DNA of 64,000 nt from Stenotrophomonas maltophilia (GTDB taxonomy: Bacteria; Pseudomonadota; Gammaproteobacteria; Xanthomonadales; Xanthomonadaceae). A program made the position numbers and the translations under genes. Below are positions 51,011 through 58,222 of the stretch, piece after piece. The stretch is taken from positions 3,365,001 to 3,429,000 of the forward strand of contig NZ_CP090423.1 of NCBI RefSeq assembly GCF_023518235.1, in the 5' to 3' direction. The notes below the pieces were generated by a model. It was not told where the DNA came from. It worked only from the letters and a program-made list of their open reading frames with translations, and searched no databases. Position 1 is the stretch's first letter, and the number at the start of each line of letters is the position of its first letter.

Positions 51011-51066
51011 AGGGGGATTCCGGTTGTGAGTGAAACGGGAGCCCGCAATCGCGGGACGCGCTCAAC

Positions 51067-51399
51067 TCACGCCCGGGGTGGACGCGTCAATTCATCCTGG
51101 GCGACCGCATAGGTCGCCGCATCGCCCGCACTCATCCAGCGCGCCGGCAGCGGCGCCCCGAACGCGGCCAGCGTGTGTGCCGGCAGGCTGAGGTTGGAGT
51201 GGTGGCAGTGGTTGTGGCCACAGGCACCGGCATGCTTGCCGTCGGTATCGCCATCGGCATCCGGTGCGGACTCCACATGCACCGTGCTGGCATGCGGTTC
51301 CACCGTGCACGCCAGGGCATCGGCCACCGGCACGACCACGAATGCCGCCATCAGCAGCATCAGCAGGGTCGAACGGAGGTGGCGGGTGATCCAGCGCAT
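51067..51399 (-). CDS. Small exported His/Cys-rich protein heading the czc operon (CzcI-like)
   Basis: A 110-aa protein with a cleavable signal (about 1-30, ending ADALA) and a central metal-binding-looking segment, HAGACGHNHCHHSN (about 56-69). An additional acidic/His region, ESAPDADGDTDGKH, precedes it. Small periplasmic proteins of this sort (CzcI-type) sit at the front of czc operons in other bacteria and are proposed metal-responsive regulators or scavengers. Family membership is inferred from position and composition, not from sequence identity. Confidence 0.75.
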   Translation of the reverse strand: MRWITRHLRSTLLMLLMAAFVVVPVADALACTVEPHASTVHVESAPDADGDTDGKHAGACGHNHCHHSNLSLPAHTLAAFGAPLPARWMSAGDAATYAVAQDELTRPPRA

Positions 51400-51501
51400 G
51401 AAGGGGAGGCTAGCAAGCGGTTTTCGCCGGATACAATATCAATGGCCGCTTCGGGAATACGTCGGAATCTCCCGTTCAGGTGGGCCGCGCACATGGCTCT
51501 G

Positions 51502-51627
51502 GTAGGTGTCGACCTTGGTCGACACGCTTTTCGGCCCCTGGGGTCGGACACCGGGCTGCGCGTCTGTAGAGCCGAGCCTACGCTCGGCTGCTTTCGCACG
51601 ACCAGCCGAGCATGGGCTCGGCTCTAC
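51502..51627. repeat. Three GTAG palindromes between the czc operon and ridA
   Basis: Plus unit GTAGGTGTCGACCTTGGTCG (51502-51525). Then an inverted pair: plus GTAGAGCCGAGCCTACGCTC (51566-51590) and minus GCCGAGCATGGGCTCGGCTC then TAC (51603-51627). The czc promoter should lie in the remaining 51400-51500, but I could not define it. Confidence 0.85.
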
Positions 51628-51635
51628 AGTAACGG

Positions 51636-52025
51636 TCACGGCAGCTTCGCGATCACCTTGATCTCGAACTGGAATCCATACAGCCAGGTCACGCCGATGC
51701 CGGTCAGGGTCGGGTGCGGCGCCTGGCCCCAGTACTCGGGCACGATCGCCCAGGCCTTCTCGAAGTTCTTCTCCGGATCGACCAGGAACACGGTCACGTC
51801 GATCACGTCATCGAACGTGCAGCCTGCGGCAGCCAGCACCGCGTTGAGATTCTCGAAGGCGCGGCGCACCTGCGCCTCGAAGTCCGGCTCGGGCGAACCG
51901 TCCTCACGGCTGCCGACCTGGCCGGAAACGAACAAAAAGCCATCGGACCGGATCGCCGGCGAGTAGCGGTTGCGCTCGTACAGGGCCTGGCGCCCGGTGG
52001 GGAAAACGACATCACGCTGTGACAT
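51636..52025 (-). CDS. RidA/YjgF-family protein
   Basis: A 129-aa Rid-superfamily protein beginning MSQRDVVFPTGRQALY, with the family block GFLFVSGQVGSREDG and DVTVFLVDPEKNFEKAW. RidA enzymes hydrolyse reactive enamines/imines; this one lacks the clear Arg-containing RidA C-terminal motif, so it may belong to another Rid subgroup. It is divergent from a LysR regulator with 108 nt between, so the regulator probably controls it. Confidence 0.87.
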   Translation of the reverse strand: MSQRDVVFPTGRQALYERNRYSPAIRSDGFLFVSGQVGSREDGSPEPDFEAQVRRAFENLNAVLAAAGCTFDDVIDVTVFLVDPEKNFEKAWAIVPEYWGQAPHPTLTGIGVTWLYGFQFEIKVIAKLP

Positions 52026-52133
52026 GGGGAAGATCCCGTGGGAGAGAACGCCATCCTCCGCGCCGACGCTGTCTGGATAAACCGCGATGATCGGCCTAGA
52101 TTGATTGCCAATTCCAAACAATCGCGGCCCGCC

Positions 52134-53027
52134 ATGGACCGTTTCGAGGCAATGCGGGCCTTTGCCCGGGTGGTGGAAACCGGCAGCTTCACCCGTGCCG
52201 CGCACACCCTGCAGATCAGCCGCACCACCGTCACCCAGCTGGTGCAGCAGCTGGAGGCGCACCTGCGGCTGCGCCTGCTCAACCGCACCACGCGCCGGGT
52301 CAGCGTCACCGCCGATGGCGCGGCCTATTACCCGCGCATCGCCCGGCTGCTGGCCGAACTGGACGAGGTGGAAGGCGGGCTGGGCGATGCGGCCGCCCAG
52401 CCGCGCGGGCGCCTGCGCGTGGATGTACCCGGGCCCTACGCGCGGTTGCGGCTGGTCCCGGCGCTACCGGAGTTCCAGGCGCGCTACCCGGAAATCCAGC
52501 TGGATATCGGCGTGAGTGATCGCGAGGTCGATGTCATCGCCGACAACGTCGACTGCGTGATCCGTGGCGGCACCCCGGCCGATCCGGCGTTGGTGGCGCG
52601 GCCGCTGGCAGCGTTGCCGATCGGTTTCCACGCCAGCCCGGGCTATGTGCAGCGTTTCGGTGTGCCGGTCGATCCGCGCGCGCTGGAAGGGCCGGACCAC
52701 CAGATGGTGGGTTTCCTCAGCCCGCGCAGTGGCCGTGCCCGCGTGTTCACTGCACAGCGCGGCGATGAGCGCATCGAGGTGCAGGGCCGCTACACGGTCG
52801 GTTTCGACGACGGCAACGCCTATCTGGCGGCGGCGTTGGCGGGGCTCGGCGTGGTGGCGCTGCCCAGCTACATGGCCGAACCGCACGTGGCGCGTGGCGA
52901 GCTGCTACCGGTGTTGCGGGACTGGCAGCTGCCGCCGATGCCGATGCACGTGATGTTCCCGCCGAACCGGCACATGAGCCAGCGGCTGCGGGTGTTCATT
53001 GATTGGGTGGTGGAGGCGCTGGGCTGA
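52134..53027 (+). CDS. LysR-type transcriptional regulator
   Basis: A 297-aa LTTR. The N-terminal winged helix reads MDRFEAMRAFARVVETGSFT with RAAHTLQISRTTVTQLVQQL as the HTH. The effector-binding domain follows (about 90-295). The substrate-binding region with DREVDVIADNVDCVIRGG places it in the large CrgA-like clade of LTTRs. Divergent from ridA; the 108-nt shared region probably holds its autoregulatory site (ATTGATTGCCAATTCCAAAC nearby has T-N11-A character). Confidence 0.93.
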   Translation: MDRFEAMRAFARVVETGSFTRAAHTLQISRTTVTQLVQQLEAHLRLRLLNRTTRRVSVTADGAAYYPRIARLLAELDEVEGGLGDAAAQPRGRLRVDVPGPYARLRLVPALPEFQARYPEIQLDIGVSDREVDVIADNVDCVIRGGTPADPALVARPLAALPIGFHASPGYVQRFGVPVDPRALEGPDHQMVGFLSPRSGRARVFTAQRGDERIEVQGRYTVGFDDGNAYLAAALAGLGVVALPSYMAEPHVARGELLPVLRDWQLPPMPMHVMFPPNRHMSQRLRVFIDWVVEALG

Positions 53028-53109
53028 GCATCCGCAACGTTTCCGAATCCGGTCGCGCGTCGGCACGTGCGAAAATTCAATGCACCTGCAACAGGAAACA
53101 CCGAACGTC

Positions 53110-53619
53110 ATGAGCCGAATCGTCGCGCTGGACACGGAAACCACCGGCATTTCCCATCGCCTCGGTCACCGCGTGATCGAGATCGGTGCCGTCGAACTGA
53201 TCGATGGCCAGCTCACCGGGCGCCAGTTCCACACCTACCTACAGCCGCAGCGCAGGGTCGATTGGGGCGCACAGCGTGTGCATGGCATCAGCGATGCGAT
53301 GCTGGTGGGCAAGCCGCTGTTCTCCAGCAAGGCCGCCGAACTGCTGGACTTCCTGCGCGGCAGTGAGATGGTCGCGCACAACGCCACGTTCGATGTGGGT
53401 TTCCTCGACAATGAGCTGCGCCTGGCCGGCATTCCCGCCACGCTGGCCCAGCATTGCCGCATCACCTGCAGCCTGAAGCTGGCGCGCGGGCGCTGGCCGG
53501 GGCAGGGAAACAAGCTGGACGATGTGCTGCAGCGCCTGCGCATTCCCGGCAATCGCGGCCTGCACGGTGCACTGAAGGATGCCCATCTGCTGGCCCAGGT
53601 CATCCCGCACCTGCGCTGA
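53110..53619 (+). CDS. DnaQ-like 3'-5' exonuclease
   Basis: A 169-aa DEDDh exonuclease domain. ALDTETTGISHRLGHRVIEI carries Exo I, HNATFDVGFLDNEL carries Exo II, and LHGALKDAHLLAQV carries the His and Asp of Exo III, so all catalytic acids are present. It equals the catalytic part of the Pol III epsilon subunit but lacks a C-terminal alpha-binding extension, so it may be a stand-alone proofreading or RNase-T-like enzyme; the normal dnaQ neighbour rnhA is absent. Start at MSRIVALD. Confidence 0.88.
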   Translation: MSRIVALDTETTGISHRLGHRVIEIGAVELIDGQLTGRQFHTYLQPQRRVDWGAQRVHGISDAMLVGKPLFSSKAAELLDFLRGSEMVAHNATFDVGFLDNELRLAGIPATLAQHCRITCSLKLARGRWPGQGNKLDDVLQRLRIPGNRGLHGALKDAHLLAQVIPHLR

Positions 53620-53637
53620 GCGGGCCCGGTCATTGTT

Positions 53638-53777
53638 GTAGAGCCGAGCCTACGCTCGGCTGCCGTGTCCCGGAATGCCTGAGCCGAGCGTGGGCTATGC
53701 CGGTCGTCCTGACCGTCACCCTACGGGCCGTCGCAAGCGACGTTGGCGGCGGCTCCTGCCGCTACCATCGGCTCTAC
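53638..53777. repeat. GTAG inverted pair with second arm split by a 72-bp insertion
   Basis: Plus unit GTAGAGCCGAGCCTACGCTC (53638-53662). The minus partner begins GAGCCGAGCGTGGGCT (to 53696), stops, and resumes CGGCTCTAC at 53769-53777. The intervening 53697-53768 contains its own hairpin CGTCGC-AA-GCGACG (53730-53743) and a GCTAC. Confidence 0.75.
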
Positions 53778-53818
53778 AGCGGCGTGGCCTTCGCGTTCAG
53801 CCCCGGCCTGTGGGTAAC

Positions 53819-53847
53819 TTGCGCAAGTGTTTGAACCCGTGCATAAT
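53819..53847 (+). promoter_or_regulatory. Promoter of rpmB-rpmG
   Basis: TTGCGC (-35) and CATAAT (-10) with a 17-nt spacer, giving a 5' leader of about 160 nt before rpmB. The leader is GC-rich with a strong GGGCGGC...GCCGCCC-type dyad (53878-53910) that may form a hairpin. Confidence 0.55.
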
Positions 53848-54014
53848 GCGCGGCTCGCTGTGTCCGGTTTTCTACCGGGCGGCGCCCCCGGGAGCACGTC
53901 CCCGGCCGCCCAACGCCAGCGTAACCCTTTGATTCTCTTGACGTGTGGTGGGCAACCATCGAGGCCGCCGTCTCCCGGGCTACGGGCTGACAACTACTAC
54001 TATCGAGGTGCGCA

Positions 54015-54251
54015 ATGTCCCGCGTATGCCAGGTTTCCGGCAAGCGAGTGCAGACGGGTAACAACGTCTCGCACGCCAACAACAAGACCCGTCGTCGTTT
54101 CCTGCCGAATCTGCACGAGCGCCGTTTCTGGGTGGCCAGCGAGAACCGCTGGGTCAAGCTTCGTGTTTCCGCGCATGCACTGCGCACCATCGACAAGAAC
54201 GGCATTGATTCCGTTCTGGCTGAGCTGCGTGCGCGCGGCGAAAAGGTCTGA
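54015..54251 (+). CDS. rpmB: 50S ribosomal protein L28
   Basis: A 78-aa ribosomal protein. [20 protein letters not shown] and the [14 protein letters not shown] string are diagnostic of L28. It is followed after 13 nt by rpmG (L33), the usual pairing. The gene lies downstream of a probable sigma-70 promoter with a long leader. Confidence 0.97.
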   Translation: MSRVCQVSGKRVQTGNNVSHANNKTRRRFLPNLHERRFWVASENRWVKLRVSAHALRTIDKNGIDSVLAELRARGEKV

Positions 54252-54264
54252 GGAGTAAAGCATC

Positions 54265-54429
54265 ATGGCAGGCAAGCGCGATAAGGTCCGTATGATTTCC
54301 TCGGCCGGTACCGGCCACTTCTACACGACCGACAAGAACAAGAAGAACACCCCGGGGAAGATGGAATTCCTGAAGTACGATCCGGTCGTGCGCAAGCACG
54401 TCCTGTACAAGGAAGGCAAGATCAAGTAA
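54265..54429 (+). CDS. rpmG: 50S ribosomal protein L33
   Basis: A 54-aa protein, [20 protein letters not shown] and so on, ending KEGKIK. The CxxC zinc ligands of the C+ form are absent, as in most proteobacterial (C-) L33. Co-transcribed with rpmB; the GAGGAGTAAAG before its ATG is the ribosome binding site. A terminator follows at 54458-54485. Confidence 0.95.
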   Translation: MAGKRDKVRMISSAGTGHFYTTDKNKKNTPGKMEFLKYDPVVRKHVLYKEGKIK

Positions 54430-54457
54430 TCCACACGGATTGCTGATCCCCGCGAAG

Positions 54458-54485
54458 AAACCCGCCCTTGTGGCGGGTTTTTTCG
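54458..54485 (+). terminator. Terminator of rpmB-rpmG
   Basis: AAACCCGCC-CTTGT-GGCGGGTTTTTTCG, a 9-bp stem (AAACCCGCC/GGCGGGTTT) followed by T-rich sequence, about 30 nt after the rpmG stop. Confidence 0.9.
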
Positions 54486-54910
54486 TGCCTGGTCTAGACT
54501 TCGGTAGCTGCCGACCTTGGTCGGCACCGCGACACTCCCTGCGCACGCTGTCGTCAATGGCGCCGTGCACGGAATGATGGGCCGAATGCGATAAGTGATT
54601 GTGCCTACCGATTCCGGCACTTCGCGCGTTCCAAATCGATTGGAACGACGAGCCCCGCCGTGCCCATGATGGCAAGCCGCTGCGGTTGCAGTGGTCGGGC
54701 TTGCAATCCCGTGAAGTCAATCATCAGTAGACTCGCCCGCCGTCGCCGGAGATCCCTCCGGCGACGGTCGGTGACCTATCTGCCTCTATGGCGGACGGTG
54801 CGAGGGGGCCCTGTGCCCGCCGGTTCGTTTGCTGATTGATTGCTTCCCGGTATTGCAACCACGCATCGTCCGCCACCTTCACGGTGGCCAGATCCGTTGA
54901 AGGAGGTTGC
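54486..54910. other. Intergenic region after rpmG with REP and a perfect palindrome
   Basis: About 425 nt without a credible gene. It holds one plus-oriented GTAG unit at 54505-54528 (GTAGCTGCCGACCTTGGTCG) and a palindrome CGTCGCCGGA-GATCCC-TCCGGCGACG at 54737-54762. The base composition around 54530-54720 is lower in GC and lacks the third-position bias of neighbouring genes. The only clear signal near the end is AAGGAGG, the ribosome binding site of the next gene. Confidence 0.6.
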
Positions 54911-55159
54911 ATGAACACCCCATCACACCGGCAGGACCTGGAACTGGGCTGGCTGCGCCTGCAGCGCATGCTGGAAGGCATCGAGGGCATGGCGCTGCTG
55001 CTGTGCGATCACCACCTGGCACTGGCCAACGGCGCACCGCCGACGCTGCCGGAGGCGCAGCTGGAGCGGGCCGCGCAGGCCATTGCCTGCATGGCGCTCA
55101 ACGGCCGCCGCCACGCCGATTCGGTGCGCCAGCTGTGCGAGGTGCCGGTGCGGCACTGA
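54911..55159 (+). CDS. Small hypothetical protein
   Basis: An 82-aa protein, mostly helical, with no signal peptide or membrane segment. It begins MNTPSHRQDLELGWLRLQRM and ends CEVPVRH. The ATG follows AAGGAGGTTGC, an almost perfect Shine-Dalgarno, which is the main reason for accepting it. I do not recognise the family. Upstream is the repeat-bearing gap; downstream is a run of GTAG palindromes before the cardiolipin synthase. Confidence 0.65.
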   Translation: MNTPSHRQDLELGWLRLQRMLEGIEGMALLLCDHHLALANGAPPTLPEAQLERAAQAIACMALNGRRHADSVRQLCEVPVRH

Positions 55160-55170
55160 GCCACCCTTTT

Positions 55171-55280
55171 GTAGAGCCGAGCCATGCTCGGCTGCTCTGC
55201 TCACAGCCCTTGTAGAGCCGAGCCATGCTCGGCTGCTCTGCTGTCGGGCCGAAAGGCGGTCGAGCATGGCTCGACTCTAC
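55171..55280. repeat. Two direct GTAG repeats and one inverted copy before clsA
   Basis: GTAGAGCCGAGCCATGCTCG occurs at 55171 and again at 55212 with the same GCTGCTCTGCT tail (direct repeats 41 nt apart). A minus unit GTCGAGCATGGCTCGACTC then TAC ends at 55280. The last is 18 nt before the first possible start of clsA. Unit length and spacing are very regular. Confidence 0.88.
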
Positions 55281-55327
55281 AAAGGCCGGTGGGCAGAATG
55301 ACCCATCACCTCCCGACGGGCGACGCG

Positions 55328-56746
55328 ATGCTGTTCGAGTGGTTGCTGGGTTCGTATCTGCTGCTGATCGACTGGCTGATCCGGCTGGTCGCGCTGTGCT
55401 GGATTCCCACCCGCACCACGCCGGGTGCGGCGCGCAGCTGGCTGCTGCTGGTCGGCTTCGTGCCGCTGCTGGGCCTGCCGCTGTACCTGCTGTTCGGCCA
55501 CCCGTGGCTGTCGCGCGAGCGCATCCGCCGCCAGGCCGAGGCTTCGCAGGTGATCCGCGAGGAGCAGGCGCTGCAGCACCGCCTGCGCTGGTCCCCGCAG
55601 CCGGATACCGCCAGCGCCGAGATCGTGCCGCTGGTGCAGCGCCAGGGCGATTTCATGCCGGTGCACGGCAATGCGGTCGATCTGCTGACCGACTACGACG
55701 AATCACTGCACACACTCATCGCCGACATCGACCAAGCCGAAGACCGCGTGCACCTGCTGTACTACCTGATGTTCGACGACGCGGTGGGCGAGGCCATCGT
55801 CGAGGCATTGCAGCGCGCCGCCGCGCGTGGCGTGCAGTGCCGCGTGCTGCTTGATGCGGTGGGCGCCAAGCGCGGCCTGCGCGCCTACCGCAAGCGCCTG
55901 GAAGCGCGCGACATCGAAGTGCGCGCGATGCTGCCCGGTGGCCTGCGCTGGCGCCGCAGCGGGCGCATGGACCTGCGCAACCACCGCAAGATCGCGGTGA
56001 TCGACAACGAAGTGGCCTATGTCGGTTCGCAGAACCTGGCCGGCCCGCAGTTCGTGCCCGGCCACCCGAACCGCGAGCTGGTGGCGCGCGTGCGCGGCCC
56101 GGCGGTGGCGCACCTGGAGGCGGTGTTCGCCAGCGACTGGTACATGGAAACCGGCCAGCGCCTGGACGTGATCGCCGATGTGCCCGAGTGCAGCGACGAC
56201 ATCGCCACCCAGCTGCTGCCCAGCGGCCCGGCCTACCCGTACAGCAACGCGCGCGATGCGGTGGCGGCGCTGATCCACCTGGCACGGCGCCGGCTGGTGA
56301 TGGTCACGCCGTATTTCGTGCCCGACGAAGCCACGCTCAGCGCGCTGCGCATTGCCGCGTTGTCCGGCGTGGAAGTGCAGCTGATCCTGTCGGCCAGCAA
56401 CAACCAGCGACTGACCTCGTGGGCACAGGAGGCCTACTACGACGAGCTGCTGCGCTGTGGCGTGCGCATCGCGCTGTACGAGCCGCAGTTCCTGCACGCC
56501 AAGCACATGAGCGTGGACGAGGACATCGCCGTGCTCGGCTCGATCAACATGGATATCCGCTCGTTTGCGCTGAATGCCGAAATCGGCCTGATCTGCTACG
56601 ACCGCGCGCTGGTGCAGCAGCTGTGCGCGATCGAGGATGGCTACCTGCGCGAGTCGCGGCAGCTGGACCTGCAGCAGTGGCGCAGTCGCCCTACCTGGCG
56701 GCGCAGCCGCGAAGGCATCGCACGCCTGGCCGATGCGTTGATGTGA
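55328..56746 (+). CDS. cls: Cardiolipin synthase (phospholipase D family)
   Basis: Joins two phosphatidylglycerol molecules to cardiolipin. From MLFEWLLGSYL it is 472 aa with two N-terminal membrane helices (about 5-55). Two HKD motifs are intact: NHRKIAVIDNEVAYVGSQN and HAKHMSVDEDIAVLGSINMD. An ATG ten codons upstream (55298, MTHHLPTG) is an alternative start; the shorter form matches family beginnings better. Of the Cls clades it fits ClsA best by its membrane anchor. Confidence 0.92.
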   Translation: MLFEWLLGSYLLLIDWLIRLVALCWIPTRTTPGAARSWLLLVGFVPLLGLPLYLLFGHPWLSRERIRRQAEASQVIREEQALQHRLRWSPQPDTASAEIVPLVQRQGDFMPVHGNAVDLLTDYDESLHTLIADIDQAEDRVHLLYYLMFDDAVGEAIVEALQRAAARGVQCRVLLDAVGAKRGLRAYRKRLEARDIEVRAMLPGGLRWRRSGRMDLRNHRKIAVIDNEVAYVGSQNLAGPQFVPGHPNRELVARVRGPAVAHLEAVFASDWYMETGQRLDVIADVPECSDDIATQLLPSGPAYPYSNARDAVAALIHLARRRLVMVTPYFVPDEATLSALRIAALSGVEVQLILSASNNQRLTSWAQEAYYDELLRCGVRIALYEPQFLHAKHMSVDEDIAVLGSINMDIRSFALNAEIGLICYDRALVQQLCAIEDGYLRESRQLDLQQWRSRPTWRRSREGIARLADALM

Positions 56747-56809
56747 GGCGGCGGCAACCGCCCGCTTCGGCAACCCGGCCTGTCATCGCCGATGGCCTAC
56801 AATCGGCGC

Positions 56810-58213
56810 ATGACTGATTCACCGCGTAATGGCGAACTGGACCTGGCAATCATCGGTGGTGGTGCGGCCGGGGTGCTGGTGGCGATCCAGGTACTGCGCC
56901 AGGCCCGGGCGCCGCTGGCGCTGGCCATTTTCGAACCGGCCTCGCAGCTGGCCCAGGGCATTGCCTATGCCACGCCGTGGCCGGAGCACCTGCTGAACGT
57001 GCCGGCGGCGAAGATGAGCGCGTTTGCCGACCAGCCCGGCGATTTCCTCGATTACCTGATGGCCGCCAACGCCTACCCGGGCGAGGCGCGCGAGGTGCTG
57101 GGCGAGCGCTATGTGTGCCGCCACTTCTTTGCCGCCTACCTGCAGCAGCGCCTGCAGGACGCCGTGGCCGACAGCCCGGCGCAGCTGCAGGTGATCGCGC
57201 AGCCGGTGCTGGGCCTGCAACCGGATGACCACGGCTACCAGCTGACACTCGGCGATGGCGACACGCTGCACGCCACGCAGGCGGTGCTGGCCACCGGCAA
57301 CAGCATGCGGCCGCTGCCGGTGCCTGGCGCCGATGCGCTGCCCGCCGATGATGTGATCGAGGCCTGGGACTACGACGGTGTGCGGGCCCTGGCCGGCGAA
57401 CAGGCCGTGGCGATCGTCGGCTCCGGCCTGAGCATGGCGGACACGGTGCTGGCGCTGGTCGCCGCCGGTCATACCGGGCCGCTGCATGTGATCTCGCGCC
57501 ATGGCCTGCTGCCGCTGCCACACGCGCACGGCGGCCTGCCCAGCTTCGATCCGGCGGTGCTGCTGCCAATGAACCTGCGCCAGCGCCTGCACGCGCTGCG
57601 TGGCTTCGCACGCCAGGCGCAGGCCGATGGCCTGCCGTGGCAGGGCGTGATGGACCGTATCCGTCCACACGGGCAGGCGCTGTGGTGCAGCCTCGACGCC
57701 GCTGACCAGCGCCGTTTCCTGCGCCATGTGGTGCGCTACTGGGATGTGCATCGTCATCGCATTGCCGAAGAGGTGGATGTTCAGCTGCAGGCGCTGATCG
57801 ACAGCGGCCAGCTGCGCGTCCACCGCGCCCGCCTGCAACGCGTCTGGCGCGAGGGCGATGCCGTGCAGCTGTCCGGCCGCGATGCCTCGGGCAATGAACA
57901 GCAGTGGACGATTGGCGGCGTGATCAACGCCACCGGCGTCGAAACCCGCGCCAGTGCGCTGCGCAATCCGTTGCTGCAGCAGTTGCAGGCCGATGGGCTT
58001 GCCCGCCCCGGCCCGCACGGGCTGGGCCTGGACAGCACGGTGCCGGGCGACCGCCTGCGCGCTGCCGGTGGCCAGCCGCAGGCGCGGCTGGGCGTGCTCG
58101 GCAGCCTGCGCATCGGCAGCCTGTGGGAAAGCCTGGCGGTGCCTGAACTGCGTCAGCAGGCGCAGGCGCTGGCCACCGAAGTGATCGCAGGAGCCGCGAC
58201 GGCGATGCCGTAA
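56810..58213 (+). CDS. FAD/NAD(P)-binding protein
   Basis: A 467-aa Rossmann protein of the FAD-NAD(P)-binding family (PF13454 type). LDLAIIGGGAAGVLVAIQVL holds the dinucleotide motif GGGAAG, VAIVGSGLSMADTVLAL a second GSGLS nucleotide site, and GVINATGVETR the late ATG motif. Bifunctional FAD and NAD(P) binding is likely, but substrate and reaction are unknown. The start at MTDSPRNGEL is chosen by the Rossmann position. It is 9 nt upstream of uvrD, so probably co-transcribed. Confidence 0.85.
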   Translation: MTDSPRNGELDLAIIGGGAAGVLVAIQVLRQARAPLALAIFEPASQLAQGIAYATPWPEHLLNVPAAKMSAFADQPGDFLDYLMAANAYPGEAREVLGERYVCRHFFAAYLQQRLQDAVADSPAQLQVIAQPVLGLQPDDHGYQLTLGDGDTLHATQAVLATGNSMRPLPVPGADALPADDVIEAWDYDGVRALAGEQAVAIVGSGLSMADTVLALVAAGHTGPLHVISRHGLLPLPHAHGGLPSFDPAVLLPMNLRQRLHALRGFARQAQADGLPWQGVMDRIRPHGQALWCSLDAADQRRFLRHVVRYWDVHRHRIAEEVDVQLQALIDSGQLRVHRARLQRVWREGDAVQLSGRDASGNEQQWTIGGVINATGVETRASALRNPLLQQLQADGLARPGPHGLGLDSTVPGDRLRAAGGQPQARLGVLGSLRIGSLWESLAVPELRQQAQALATEVIAGAATAMP

Positions 58214-58222
58214 AATGGGGGC

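Noticed and set aside
45335..51399. Copper/silver (Cus) efflux system
   Set aside because: The pump's TM4 motif DFGILVDGA is the divalent-cation (Czc) type, and no CusF or Met-rich segments are seen.
53831..53847. TTGAAC as -35 box with CATAAT
   Set aside because: Spacing is only 5 nt. TTGCGC 17 nt upstream of CATAAT is a better pair.
54154..54720. Minus-strand gene after rpmG
   Set aside because: The frame overlaps rpmB and rpmG antisense, contains the terminator and a REP unit, and has no start signal.
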